Positions 24,576 through 34,761 of a stretch of 64,000 nucleotides of DNA are shown here, in pieces (position 1 is the stretch's first letter; each line of letters starts with the position of its first letter). Source of the DNA: Flaccisagitta enflata (Eukaryota > Chaetognatha > Sagittoidea > Aphragmophora); NCBI GenBank assembly GCA_965153355.1, contig OZ231127.1, forward strand, positions 97,526,001 to 97,590,000, in the 5' to 3' direction. The notes under the pieces are model-generated. The model did not search any database. It was not told the DNA's origin and saw only the letters and a list, made by a program, of their open reading frames with translations. The translations under genes and the position numbers were made by a program.

Positions 24576-24866
24576 AAGTTCAAATTTTCGAAACCTCGTT
24601 TGTCGTTCCATCGTCGTTTTCTCTTCGGCTTCGTGGATGCTTCTGGGGCACGAAGCTGTGGCAATTGGGGCAAAAGCAACCGCATTGGCGTTGACGTCCA
24701 ATGGCGCCGCGGCGGCGGCGTCATCGTCGATGATTGCAGCTTCCTCCTCGCCCACGTTGAAAATTATATGATCGGCGGTGAAATCCATATGTCTACAGGG
24801 TAACATGGATTTGATACTCAAATCACCTGTTTCCTGCACCCTGCCGAGGATGCTGACTACACCCAT
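24576..24866 (-). CDS. Unrecognised 97-codon open frame, possible exon
   Basis: Starts ATGGGTGTAGTCAGC on the minus strand and encodes GRVQETGDLSIKSMLPCRH, then FTADHIIFNVGEEEAAIIDD, an alanine run and a basic end. The composition is protein-like. A second frame (to 24724) is also open, encodes a basic Lys/Arg segment, and continues into an Asn/Asp run from the adjacent array. I recognise no family. It sits 0.5 kb downstream of an annexin exon on the same strand but does not resemble annexin. It may be an exon of another gene or chance. Confidence 0.3.
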
Positions 24867-25116
24867 TAAAAGCCTTTATCAATAGAGGTTATTTGCACTA
24901 GTCACATTTCCAATGTTCCCAAGGGAAGTAGGAGATCAGTATTTTTGTATACCTCCCGAGATAGTTAAGGGGGTAATTTTCACCCCCCTTAAATACCTTT
25001 GTTTAATAGTATCTAATTATATAATTCATCAATTATCACTATGTCTCCTTAAGTTTTTTTGCCATTATATTTTTGCCAAATATTTTGCAAACCCTGCTAC
25101 TTGGGTTCATCACCCA
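24867..25116. other. Spacer, no feature recognised
   Basis: AT-rich with a short inverted GGGGGTAATTTTCACCCCCC near 24970. Confidence 0.5.
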
Positions 25117-25308
25117 TACCACTAGAGAGTGAGCAGAGTGAGTGAGCAAGCCCGTGAATGGAGCAAGCGAGTAAAGCAAGCATAGCATAGCGAAGCGAAG
25201 CGCTGCAGAGTGAGTGAGCCGAATGAAGTGTGCAAGGATACTAAAACAGCAAGCGACCAAGTGGCCAGTTAAAACATGGCTATCTTTGACTAGAAATGCA
25301 CCCTTAGA
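25117..25308 (+). mobile_element. Family E MITE-like element, 5' truncated
   Basis: Begins inside the family body (GAGAGTGAGCAGAGTGAGTG) and ends ACTAGAAATGCACCC. It lies just downstream of the annexin exon that ends at 25331. Confidence 0.75.
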
Positions 25309-25330
25309 AAAAATTCACCCTATATAGTAC

Positions 25331-25481
25331 CTCTTTTTGCTTCACGAAGAAGTCTGGCCCGATATTCAAAGCGCTCTTCAGTCAAACCAACCAACGTTCG
25401 CTTGAAATTCACGGAGGTCTCTTTTTCAATCTCTTCCACCAGATCACTACCATAGGCCTTCTTGTACGCACTACGGATACC
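25331..25481 (-). CDS. Annexin exon (second half of an annexin repeat)
   Basis: Minus-strand exon of 151 nt. It follows a 3' splice site TTCGTTTTTCAG and precedes a GTACTA donor. It encodes G then IRSAYKKAYGSDLVEEIEK, ETSVNFKRTLVGL and FEYRARLLREAK. This matches the C-to-D helix half of an annexin repeat (I-x-x-A-Y-K-x-x-y-G-x-D-L-x-x-x-I-x-x-E-T-S-x-x-F-x-x-x-L-x-x-L), a calcium-dependent phospholipid-binding fold of the cytosolic membrane face. The exon starts in phase 0, exactly matching the phase-0 end of the exon at 27809-27981, and ends in phase 1. Later exons were not found in the window. Confidence 0.85.
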
Positions 25482-26545
25482 CTGAAAAACGAATTAGAGA
25501 CAAAAATGATATCAATAAGATGAGCATAGTGAACCTTTTTATGCGCACCATGGACACTGAGGAAAAAATTAGGTAAAGAAATGATATAAACTTGATAAGC
25601 ATGGTGAGCCTTCTTGTTTCTGCTACGGATACTCAAATTGAGTCAGAAGTGATATCAATTGGAAAATCATAGTGGACCTCCTGAAAAAAATGAAAAAAAA
25701 AACTGGATATACATAGTAGGCCTTCCAGTACGCACCACAGATACTTTGAGGAAAAATTGAGTCAAAAATGACATTAACCAGATCATGCCTTTTTGTTTAC
25801 GGCATAGATACTCTGGAGAATCAATTGAGTCAAAAATGATATCAACCAGATCAGTACAGTGGGCCTTTTTGTTTGCACCACAGATACTCTGGAGAATGAA
25901 TTGAGTCAAAAATCACATGAACCAGATAAGCAGATACTCTGGAGAATGGATTGAGTCAAAAATGATATCAACCAGATCAGCACAGTGGGCCTTTTTGTTT
26001 GCACCACAGATACTCTAGAAAGTGAATTGAGTCAAAAATCACATGAACCAGATAAGCAGATACTCTGGAGAATGACTTGAGTCAATAATGATATCAACCA
26101 GATCAGCACAGTGGGCCTTTTTGTTTGCACCACAGATACTCTGGAGAATGAATTGAGTCAAAAATCACATGAACCAGATAAGCAGATACTCTGGAGAATG
26201 ACTTGAGTCAATAATGATATCAACCAGATCAGCACAGTGGGCCTTTTTGTTTGCACCACAGATACTCTGGAGAATGAATTGAGTCAAAAATCACATGAAC
26301 CAGATAAGCAGATACTCTGGAGAATGAATTGAGTCAAAAATCACATGAACCAGATAAGCAGATACTCTAAAGAATGAATTGAGTCAAAAATCACATGAAC
26401 CAGATAAGCAGATACTCTGGAGAATGAATTAAGTCAAAAATGATATCAACCATATCAGCACAGTGGGCCTTTTTGTTTGCACCACAGATATTCTAGAGAA
26501 TGAATTGAGTCAAAAATCACATGAACCAGATAAGCAAAGTGGGTC
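25482..26545 (-). repeat. Intronic tandem array of annexin splice-acceptor/exon-start modules
   Basis: About 14 degenerate units. On the gene strand each unit reads GATATCATTTTTGACTCAAT, then TCATTCTCCAG, then AGTATCTGTGGTGC and ACAAAAAGGCC(C/T)A, then GATCTGGTTGATATC. The intron end and the first 45 nt of the exon at 25481 have the same order (GATATCATTTTTG..., TTTTTCAG, GGTATCCGTAGTGC, ACAAGAAGGCCTA, GATCTGGT). Long units are about 77 bp. Shorter units of about 52 bp lack the middle of the exon-like part. Together they form a higher-order repeat from about 25860 to 26545. Confidence 0.85.
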
Positions 26546-27014
26546 TTCTACAGTATGATTCATCTTGATTGTAACATTTTATGTTGGCATATCTCAAAAA
26601 ATAATAAAGATATTTTAGTTCTGAAAGAAAGTTTCTATTAGGTAATGGTTTGGCATTTTATGATAATGATATGATGATGAAGTTTTTCAGAAAATCAAAT
26701 CCTTTATGTATGCAATGAACCAAAAATCATGCTTTGTAAAACAAAGCCAATTTGTCACTATCTCAAAAAAAAAAACTTTCTTGAGTTTTATTTATTCCTT
26801 TATAAATTTTTAGCTTTTGATATCAGATAGGTCTCAAATATGATGTATTTCATGGTTTAGTGTGCAAAAATCGCAATTGGATTTAATTTAATGGAAAAAT
26901 CAGAGAAAAATGACCTTTTTCAAGCAGAATTGGCCATAAAAGAAAAGTATCAAGATTTGGTAGAAAATCTTGAGATTTTTTTAAAAATGCCAAGCAATCA
27001 CTTTTCATGTTTTT
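26546..27014. other. AT-rich intronic sequence
   Basis: Inside the annexin intron. No exon was recognised; short A/T-rich repeated words only. Confidence 0.5.
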
Positions 27015-27075
27015 AGTCGCGTGAACGCGACTCTAGAAGCCGCTGTGTCGGTCGGTCGGTCGGTCCGTAACGTAA
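27015..27075 (-). repeat. Family A hairpin end, truncated
   Basis: TTTTTAGTCGCGTGAACGCG, then GTCGGTCGGTCGGTCC. The rest of the element has been replaced by the minisatellite that follows; a lone ACGCGACTAAGG appears at 27643. Confidence 0.7.
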
Positions 27076-27117
27076 CTTTTTTGAAATATGGCTCTAATCT
27101 TCAATTTAAAGGTACTT

Positions 27118-27420
27118 TAGGGTACTAAAGGGTACTAAAGGGTACTTCAGGGTACTTCAGGGTACTTTAGGGTACTTCAGGGTACTTCAGGGTACTTTAG
27201 GTACTTCAGGTACTTTCAGGTACTTTAGGGTACTTTTTAGGTATTTAAGGGTACTTCAGGGTACTTTTGGGGACTTTAGGGTACTCATAGGTATTTTAGG
27301 GTACTTTAGGTACTTACAGGTACTTCAGGGTACTTTAGGTACTTAAGGGTACACAAGGTACCTAAGGGTACTTTAGGTGCTTCAGGGTATTTTAGGGTAT
27401 TTAAGGTATAAAGAAAGGTA
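27118..27420. repeat. GGGTACTTNAG minisatellite
   Basis: About 25 degenerate 9-12-mers around GGGTACTTTAG or GGGTACTTCAG, drifting to GGTATTTAAGG at the right end. Confidence 0.9.
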
Positions 27421-27431
27421 TCTTAAGATAA

Positions 27432-27612
27432 TTGTTAGTAATTATTAGTAATTATTAGTAATTATTAGTAATTATTAGTAATTATTAGTAATTATTAGTA
27501 ATTATTAGTAATTATTAGTAATTATTAGTAATTATTAGTAATTATTAGTAATTATTAGTAATTATTAGTAATTATTAGTAATTATTAGTAATTATTAGTA
27601 ATTATTAGTAAT
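27432..27612. repeat. (ATTATTAGTA)n decamer array
   Basis: About 18 nearly identical 10-bp units following the GGGTACTTNAG array; both lie in the annexin intron. Confidence 0.95.
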
Positions 27613-27808
27613 TACCTTAATTACCTTAATTACCCTTATTACCACGCGACTAAGGTTTGTTGACCTTGTTTTTTTCAGAATTGAATTATCTTAGTTACTT
27701 TTGGAGCAATGCTGTCTTCAAATGTTACAGTCGAAATGGATCATACTATAGTATGCACTACAGATTCTCATCTGCCCCATACAGTATAATGGCCCCCTTG
27801 ACTCATAC

Positions 27809-27981
27809 CTGTATCTGCTTATTGGTGCATGTTGTCAGCACATCAATAAGTTTGTCTTCGCTTGTTCCCAACTGTTTCATGGCTGCGTGAAGTTTTTTCA
27901 CCATTTCCCCTTCGTCTATCTTCTTTTCGTTTATCGTAGCCATCATGAAATTTGGATTTTTTGGGCTGTCTTTGTAACTAT
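27809..27981 (-). CDS. Annexin exon (linker and first half of an annexin repeat)
   Basis: Minus-strand exon of 173 nt between the acceptor TTTCGCTCTAG and the donor GTATGA. It encodes SYKDSPKNPNFMMATINEK, then EMVKKLHAAMKQLGTSED, KLIDVL and TTCTNKQIQ. The M-K-x-x-G-T-x-E-D and L-I-D-V-L-T-x-x-x-N-x-Q pattern is the A-B helix pair of an annexin repeat. The A-B loop reads KQLGTSED where type-II calcium loops usually read K-G-x-G-T-D-E, so calcium binding in this repeat may be weak. It starts in phase 1 (two bases complete a codon), so at least one upstream exon exists. Joined in phase 0 to the exon at 25481 it gives one continuous repeat. Confidence 0.85.
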
Positions 27982-28303
27982 CTAGAGCGAAAGTGTAGAA
28001 ACAAAATAGAGGTTGGTTAACTTATGTATGAAAGAATCTGAATAAACTCCCTCTTAAATATTTGAATATTCATCACTCCATCTATGAGCTTTAACACGTC
28101 ATTGAGTCTGAATTTTTTAACGTTTTCAGATACAGGTTAGGTACAAATGCATTGTAACTCTCCCCTTCTTGAAAATTGTTTGGGTTCATTCTTTAGCCAT
28201 GGTTGTACAGGGAGGGACGTCAGGGACGTTGGCCAACGTCCCTGTTTGTTGGACTTACACCCCTGTCGGACTCAAGCCCAAGTAAAAAAGAAGGTATAAA
28301 ATG
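27982..28303. other. Annexin upstream intron sequence
   Basis: No further annexin exon is visible. A short inverted repeat GGGACGTTGGCCAACGTCCC lies near 28223-28243. Confidence 0.5.
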
Positions 28304-28562
28304 AACAAGGCTGGATACACGACTACCCCAGTCGCGTGCGGATGGGCAGGGGCTGTATTTGAGGTAACTTCATCATTTGGGCAGGAGCAGTGAGGCAACA
28401 GACTGCAAAAACCCGAAAAAGTAAAGTGTGACAGATGAACGGACCGACGGACCGACGGACCACAGACCGACGGACTGACGGACCAACGGACCGATGGACC
28501 GACGGACCGACGGACCGACGGACCGACAAAGCGGGTTGTAGAGTCGCGTGTACGCGACTAAA
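28304..28562 (+). mobile_element. Family A element with long tandem block
   Basis: Starts ACAAGGCTGGATACACGAC. The CCGACGGA tandem block covers about 28439-28530, and it ends in AGTCGCGTGTACGCGACT plus AAAAA. The two arms of the end hairpin match. Confidence 0.85.
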
Positions 28563-29235
28563 AAGAACAAAAGAAAAGAGAGGAAACAGGAGGAGAATAA
28601 GCATAATTGTTAAAACTGTTTTTACTACCTTCCCCTCTTTTTACTTTTTTTCGTTTCCTTTCTTTCATTCTTTCTTTTTTCTTCTTTTCTTTTTTTTTTT
28701 TTTCTTTCTTTTTTTGTCATCATCTCCCCATGTTTCCCTTCCAAGATTTTCTGACGTGCTCCTTGCCTTTCCGAGGAGCCGCGCTCCCCGCTCCTCAATA
28801 ATATGTATGTCTGAGTGTAATAATGACTTCTTTCGTAAAAGCTAATTTCTACTACTACACTGGTTTAAAATTCGTCTCTGATGAGCTTATTTGCGAAACA
28901 TATAAGACGAAAACTACTTTTAAATGTCATTTCAAACAATTTGTGTAAAGAGCTTTATCCAATTTTCATTACAACGATTCACATCATTGAAACTTCTTTT
29001 TTTTTAAATTCTTTCATAAATCAGGGAAAAATTTGAATTAACTTTGCATAACAAATCAACTTGAATAAGAAAATGATCTTGAGTTGTAACATTTAGGTAT
29101 ATCATTTCATAATGCATGACTGGCAAATTCCACAGTAGCTTGCAGTTTGTCATAAACAGTTAGAGAATCTCTTTGAAGGGACCTGATATTCATTTTTCAC
29201 TGACAAAATTTCGCTACAGGCGGATTTGCTAAAAC
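28563..29235. other. Pyrimidine-rich and AT-rich spacer
   Basis: T/C-rich from about 28610 to 28730, then unremarkable AT-rich DNA. No gene recognised. Confidence 0.5.
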
Positions 29236-29672
29236 AATCTACGACTGTGGGCGTGTTTCTAGCGAAGATGAACAAGGCCGGATACACGGCCATCAGTTGC
29301 GGACGGGTGGGCAGAGGCGGAAATACGCGTTTTCCCACTTTTCAACTCGAGCGTGACGGATCGACCAACCTAGTAGGTTGGCAACCTACCGACCGACCGA
29401 CCAACCAAACGACCGACCGACGGACAGACGGACAAAGCCTCTTATTGAGTTGCGTGTCCGCAACTAAAAACACGTTCATTCCCGCGAAACGCAATCACAG
29501 CGTGAACACGTATTTGTGAATTTCAACTGTGCCACGAGGGAATGAGCGAAGTGAGTGAGCGAACCCGTGAAGAGCGAGCAAGCGAAGCAAAGTGAGCGGT
29601 GTGAGCGAACGAATGTAGCGAGCGACCAAGTGGCCTGTTAAAAATGCGGTTGTCCCTGACTAGAAACGCCCC
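29236..29672 (+). mobile_element. Family E element split by a family A insertion
   Basis: Family E starts GGGCGTGTTTCTAGCGAAGA and resumes after the insertion with CACGTTCATTCCCGCG, ending GACTAGAAACGCCCC. The inserted family A copy (about 29270-29467) runs from CAAGGCCGGATACACGGCC to GTTGCGTGTCCGCAACTAA. Uninterrupted family E copies read GAAGATGAAAAACGC at this point, so the target was an A5 run. Confidence 0.9.
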
Positions 29673-29789
29673 CTGTGGCATTTTCTATTTTCGAGAAGAA
29701 AAAAAACTAGTGTTTCCACGCGGCTAAGAATGTTGAATAGTGCGGAAGCGACAAAAAGAGGGACCCCATTTTATAGAAGGTCATTGTAA
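29673..29789. other. Short spacer
   Basis: Nothing recognised. Confidence 0.5.
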
Positions 29790-30056
29790 GGGTGTGTTCC
29801 TAGTAAGAGACAATCGCGTTTTTAACGGGTCACTCAGTTGCTCGCTATGTTCATTTGCTCGCACCGCTCACTCCACTCACTCCCTTGGCAGCGCTCCACT
29901 TTGCTAGGCTTGCTTTGATCGCTTGCTCTGTTTATGGGCTCGTTCGCTCACTTCGCTCACTCCCTCATGAGACAGTTGAAATTCTAGAACATGTAATCAT
30001 GCTGTAAACGCGTTTCAGAGGAACAAACGCGTTTTTCATCTTCACTAGAAACACGC
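29790..30056 (-). mobile_element. Family E element, reverse
   Basis: Starts GGGTGTGTTCCTAGTAAGAG and ends TCACTAGAAACACGC. It lies head to head with the next copy. Confidence 0.85.
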
Positions 30057-30057
30057 T

Positions 30058-30308
30058 CTTGGGGTGTGTTTCAACTGACAACAAACGCAGTTATTCCCAT
30101 AAAACGCGTTAACAGCGTGAACACAAATTCAGAAAAGAATTTCAATTGTTTCATGAGGGAGTGAGCAAAGTGAGTGAGCGTGCTTTTGAGTGGAGCAAAC
30201 GTAGCAAAGAGGAGCGCAGTGGAGCATATGAGCGGAGTGAGTGGTGTGATTGAATGAAGGTGGCGAGCGATCACTTGGCCCCAAAAAAAAAACAGTAGAA
30301 ACACACCC
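30058..30308 (+). mobile_element. Family E element
   Basis: Starts GGGGTGTGTTTCAACTGACA and ends CAGTAGAAACACACCC. It abuts the previous, inverted copy. Confidence 0.85.
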
Positions 30309-30359
30309 AAAAAAAAACATGAACATGATTTATTCTGATTGTCACCATCAGCCTCGTTA

Positions 30360-30388
30360 TCATTAATCCCGTCGTCATCGTCATCGTT

Positions 30389-30438
<50 letters not shown>

Positions 30439-30543
30439 ATCTCATGGCCGTGGTCATCGTTGTCACCGTTGTCTTCATCGATATCATTATAGTGCATTTC
30501 GTTGGGCAGCATTTGCTCAGGAGAGAGAGGACTCATTACGAAG

Positions 30544-30587
<44 letters not shown>

Positions 30588-30588
30588 A

Positions 30589-30650
<62 letters not shown>

Positions 30651-30671
30651 ACATCATCATCATCATCATCT
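30360..30671. repeat. (GTCATC)n and (CAT)n microsatellites
   Basis: (GTCATC)n at about 30371-30440 and (CAT)n at about 30546-30670. Asp, His, Ser and Met runs in the frames are artefacts. Confidence 0.95.
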
Positions 30672-30694
30672 TAGAATTATAGAATTTAGACGCC

Positions 30695-32418
30695 AAAAAC
30701 GACAAACATAGTGATGTGGCCTAAAGGTAGTATGTGGTGTCAGTGATACCCTCATTTGCACTACACTGTGCGATAGTGATAATATGTGACACGGAGCAGG
30801 AAAGTGGTCCTGAAGGGGTCAAGTTGCTTTATACCACAGGGTTACTTTTGTTTACGCTTCCTAATATTATTGGTAACACTCTGCGAATCAAAAAAAAGAA
30901 ATGCCGCGCCCTTTTGTAGGTGAGTGAAAGAGATGGAGAAAAAATTATTTAAGATTTTTTTTTGTTTAACTGATTTTTAAGATTTTTGAATTTTCTCTCA
31001 TTCTAGACCAATTCCAGGACTGTATCTCAAACCGTTTAGAAGTTAGAGTTTATCAAAGTGAACCTTTATTTTGAAAAAATGCTCATTTTTCAATAGGATT
31101 GCAAAACTGAGAATGGCAATGTTTTTACTATTTTTCCTGCCATTTCTAAACGAATAAAGCTAGAAATACCAGATTGGAGCCAAATGAAAATTCTTTTTGA
31201 GATGTCTCAAATGGTCTACGATTTAGCTTAATTATTTTGAAATTCAATATGATAAATTGTCATTTAAAAGTGTGGCATTTTTATCAATTCGCGTAGTAGG
31301 GCAATGCTAGGATTTGAACCCTAAGGCTGGGATATGTCTGAAACGGGCCAATGAACAAAGGAGAACAAATCATCCTAGGATCTCATACAGTCAGCGGTAC
31401 CCAATTCCCTGCTCTTCTATTGTTCTATTGCAGTTTCAAGATAGAGGAGTGAGAGCAGGGCAGCGGCCCCAAAGGGCTGATGTCCTACACACTGCCCTCT
31501 CATAGCAAGATTAAGTGAAAAGTAACATTACGGTAGGGTTTTTTTATGTTTTGTATAAAAACGACAAACATAGTGATGTGGCCTAAAGGTAGTATGTGGT
31601 GTCAGTGATACCCTCATTTGCACTACACTGTGCGATAGTGATAATATATGACACGGAGCAGGAAAGTGGTCCTGAAGGGGTCAAGTTGCTTTATACCACA
31701 GGGTTACTTTTGTTTACGCTTCCTAATATTATTGGTAACACTCTGCGAATCAAAAAAAAGAAATGCCGCGCCCTTTTGTAGGTGAGTGAAAGAGATGGAG
31801 AAAAAATTATTTAAGATTTTTTTTGTTTAACTGATTTTTAAGATTTTTGAATTTTCTCTCATTCTAGACCAATTCCAGGACTGTATCTCAAACCGTTTAG
31901 AAGTTAGAGTTTATCAAAGTGAACCTTTATTTTGAAAAAATGCTCATTTTTCAATAGGATTGCAAAACTGAGAATGGCAATGTTTTTACTATTTTTCCTG
32001 CCATTTCTAAACGAATAAAGCTAGAAATACCAGATTGGAGCCAAATGAAAATTCTTTTTGAGATGTCTCAAATGGTCTACGATTTAGCTTAATTATTTTG
32101 AAATTCAATATGATAAATTGTCATTTAAAAGTGTGGCATTTTTATCAATTCGCGTAGTAGGGCAATGCTAGGATTTGAACCCTAAGGCTGGGATATGTCT
32201 GAAACGGGCCAATGGACAAAGGAGAACAAATCATCCTAGGATCTCATACAGTCAGCGGTACCCAATTCCCTGCTCTTCTATTGTTCTATTGCAGTTTCAA
32301 GATAGAGGAGTGAGAGCAGGGCAGCGGCCCCAAAGGGCTGATGTCCTACACACTGCCCTCTCATAGCAAGATTAAGTGAAAAGTAACATTACGGTAGGGT
32401 TTTTTTATGTTTTGTATA
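30695..32418. repeat. 862-bp tandem duplication
   Basis: 30695-31556 and 31557-32418 are direct copies differing at only a few sites (for example ATATGTGACACGG versus ATATATGACACGG, CAATGAACAAAGG versus CAATGGACAAAGG, and one T-run length). Each copy contains a family G segment (about 31000-31290) and the B/C hairpin module (about 31390-31480: GTCAGCGGTACCC ... GGGCAGCGGCCCC). Open frames in them are duplicated as well and show no known protein. Confidence 0.95.
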
Positions 32419-32572
32419 AAACTTGAGCTCTATTTACTGGAAATAATGAAGATAGAATCTTGTCACGCGCCCTTTTTGAGATTTCAAAAAAAAAATCATA
32501 GTTTTTAGCCTCATTTTGCATGTAGAGTCGTCTGGGTATTTCGAAAATAATTTTTGCAAGCATATTTGTATT
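32419..32572. other. Short spacer
   Basis: Nothing recognised. Confidence 0.5.
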
Positions 32573-32737
32573 TTTAGTCGCAGACTAGCGACTCTATAAG
32601 AGGCTTTGTCCGTCCGTCCGTCCGTTGGTCGGTTGGTCGGTTGGTCCGTGGTGATCGAGTCGAAAAGTGGGAAAACACGCATTTCCGCCCCTGCCCACCC
32701 GTCCGCGACTGGTATTGGCCGTGTATCCGGCCTTGTT
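32573..32737 (-). mobile_element. Family A element, reverse
   Basis: Begins TTTTTAGTCGCAGACTAGCG; the arms AGTCGC and GCGACT still pair around an unrelated loop. Ends GTGTATCCGGCCTTGTTG. Confidence 0.85.
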
Positions 32738-33424
32738 GTGGTGAAATTTCCTTTCATTTGATAGGTAACACTGAAAACTTTTACCATTTTGAGCCTCTGT
32801 TGCAAAAATGTAGCTGTGGCTGAAAAAATGATAGAATTGTATTGTGCGACCTAACATATGAGAGGAAATACAAATATGATGTCCAAGAAAAAAAAAATTC
32901 GAAGAGGCCCAAAGAATCCAAATGCAAAACTATGCTGAAGATAATCTTTTTTTTTTTTTTTTTTTTTTTGAAAATCTCAAAAAGAGCTCTTGAAAAGATT
33001 CTATTTTTAGTGGTTTAAGTAAAGAGAAAGGGCTGTCTGTAGAACAAAAGGGTGAATTTCCATACGTCCAGGCAAGAGGTGAGGGGGTCGGAGAGGGCCT
33101 GATCTTCTCAAAGGCCAGATTTAAAGCCAAGTGGTATGAATTGGGGCCTTTTGCCTAAAAAACTGATCTCTGACATTTTTGGGAAGATTTTTGGCCTTTG
33201 AGGACTGATTCAGGGCCAGGGACTGATTTCAGAACTGTGGGAATTGAGAGGGCTGATTTTAGATCTTAGAAGTCTAATTTCAGGTATGAGAGGTCTGATT
33301 TTGGGCCTGGGAGGGCTTTTGTCAAGTATGAGAGAGCTGATTCTAGGCTCTATAGGCTAGATTTCAAGCCTCAGTAGCATAGAATGGGCTCAAGGCCTAA
33401 GCGGGATTCAACCTGGTGTTCTAC
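32738..33424. other. Non-coding, with family C-like spaced words
   Basis: Poly-T near 32948. From about 33120 repeated words such as GGGCCTGGGAGGG and GAGAGGGCTGATTTTAG grade into the family C element. No gene recognised. Confidence 0.5.
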
Positions 33425-34155
33425 AGGACATTGGTCCTCTGGAGCCACTGCCCAAAAGGAAACAGGTCGCCCAAGGGCAATATGTGGTCAGCGATACCCG
33501 TTGCCCTGCTTTGAGTGATTGTGAATTGGAGCAAGGGGAAGCAGGGCAGCGGCCCCGAAGGGGACGAAGTCCTGTAGAACACAGGGGGACTTTTGTTCGT
33601 CCTTCCTGAAGAAGTGGATGAGATGCTATAGAGGGCTGACTGAAGGCATTCAAGAGCCTAAACTGGGGTCTAAGAAGGCTGATTTAAGGCCGATTGGAAG
33701 CTTGAGAGGGCTAACTTGAGGCTTGAGAGAGCTGGATTAAGGGATGAAAGGCCAGAGGACTGATTTGAAGCCTGGGAGCAATAAATAGAGGTTTAGATGG
33801 CTGATTTGAGGCCTGAGAGGCCTAATTTGAGGCATGAGAGGCCAGGTTTGAGGCCTGAGAAGCCAGATTTGAGGCGTGGAGGCCAAATTTGTGGCCTAAG
33901 AGGCCAGATTTGTGGCCTGAGAGGCCAGATTTGTGGCCTGAGAGGCCAGATTTGAGGCCTGGGAGGCTGGATTTGAGACCTAACAGGTCGGATTTGCGGC
34001 CTGAGAGGCCAGATTTGAGGCCTGAGGGGTCTGATGAAGGGGGGGACTAACAGAGGAACAGACGAACGGACGAACAAACGGACAAACAAACGGATGAACG
34101 AAAGTCCCCCTGTGTTCTACAGGACTTCGTCCCCTTCGGGGCCGCTGCCCAAAAA
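33425..34155. mobile_element. Family C foldback element
   Basis: Left part has the hairpin module (33480-33580): GGTCAGCGATACCCGTTGCC ... AAGCAGGGCAGCGGCCCCG, then the C tail GAAGTCCTGTAGAACACAGG. The middle is tandem AGGCCTGAGAGGCCAGATTTG words. The right end (34095-34155) has CCTGTGTTCTACAGGACTTC and GGGGCCGCTGCCC, the core reversed. Confidence 0.75.
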
Positions 34156-34164
34156 GGTATTTCT

Positions 34165-34340
34165 CCTACGTGGGTCTGTATCTACTCGTGACAATCGCGT
34201 TTTTAACGGGCCACTCAGATGCTCACTAGGTTTGTTTGCTTGCGCGGGTCACTCTGCTCACTTGCTTTACTCGCTCCCCCATTCAAGAGCTCGCCTACTT
34301 TGCTCACTCACTCTCTCGTTGGACAGTTGAAATTCAGCCC
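34165..34340 (-). mobile_element. Family E element, reverse, truncated
   Basis: Reads GACAATCGCGTTTTTAACGG through CTTTGCTCACTCACTCTC to GACAGTTGAAATTC, then stops before the family's outer end. Confidence 0.7.
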
Positions 34341-34385
34341 TTCCGTGGTCGCCTCCCAAATGGTGGAAGGCGGTGGAACATACAA

Positions 34386-34389
<4 letters not shown>

Positions 34390-34458
<69 letters not shown>

Positions 34459-34480
34459 TCTCTCTCTCTCTCTCTCTCTC
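34390..34480. repeat. (TG)n-(TC)n compound microsatellite
   Basis: About 34 TG units followed by about 12 TC units. Confidence 0.95.
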
Positions 34481-34761
34481 GTTCTCCCCCTCCTCGTAAA
34501 TTTTTTTCAATTTGTATGTCTGACTGAATCTCATTATTGTAAGATAACAAATGAAGCTTTTGTCACGTCCATGTGACAGCGGAACCAATCGATGCATCAA
34601 ACGTAAAGAAAACTTTCGTTAATTAGGGGAAAAAAAGCAAAAAGAGGGCCTTTGTTATTGCAAACCCACGTAATAAGAGAAAACATTCTTTTTTGTGAAA
34701 AAAAATCCACATTCCGAATTCTTTGGCTCCAAAGATGTGGTCTGCATTCAAGGACGCCTTT
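34481..34761. other. Spacer, no feature recognised
   Basis: AT-rich; no exon-like signal. Confidence 0.5.

Noticed and set aside
25482-26545. CRISPR-like regularly spaced repeats
   Set aside because: Eukaryotic context, units are contiguous without unique spacers, and they derive from the adjacent annexin exon.
31290-31340. tRNA B-box-like GGGTTCAAATCC on the minus strand, also in the duplicate copy
   Set aside because: No A box upstream at the right distance and no cloverleaf.
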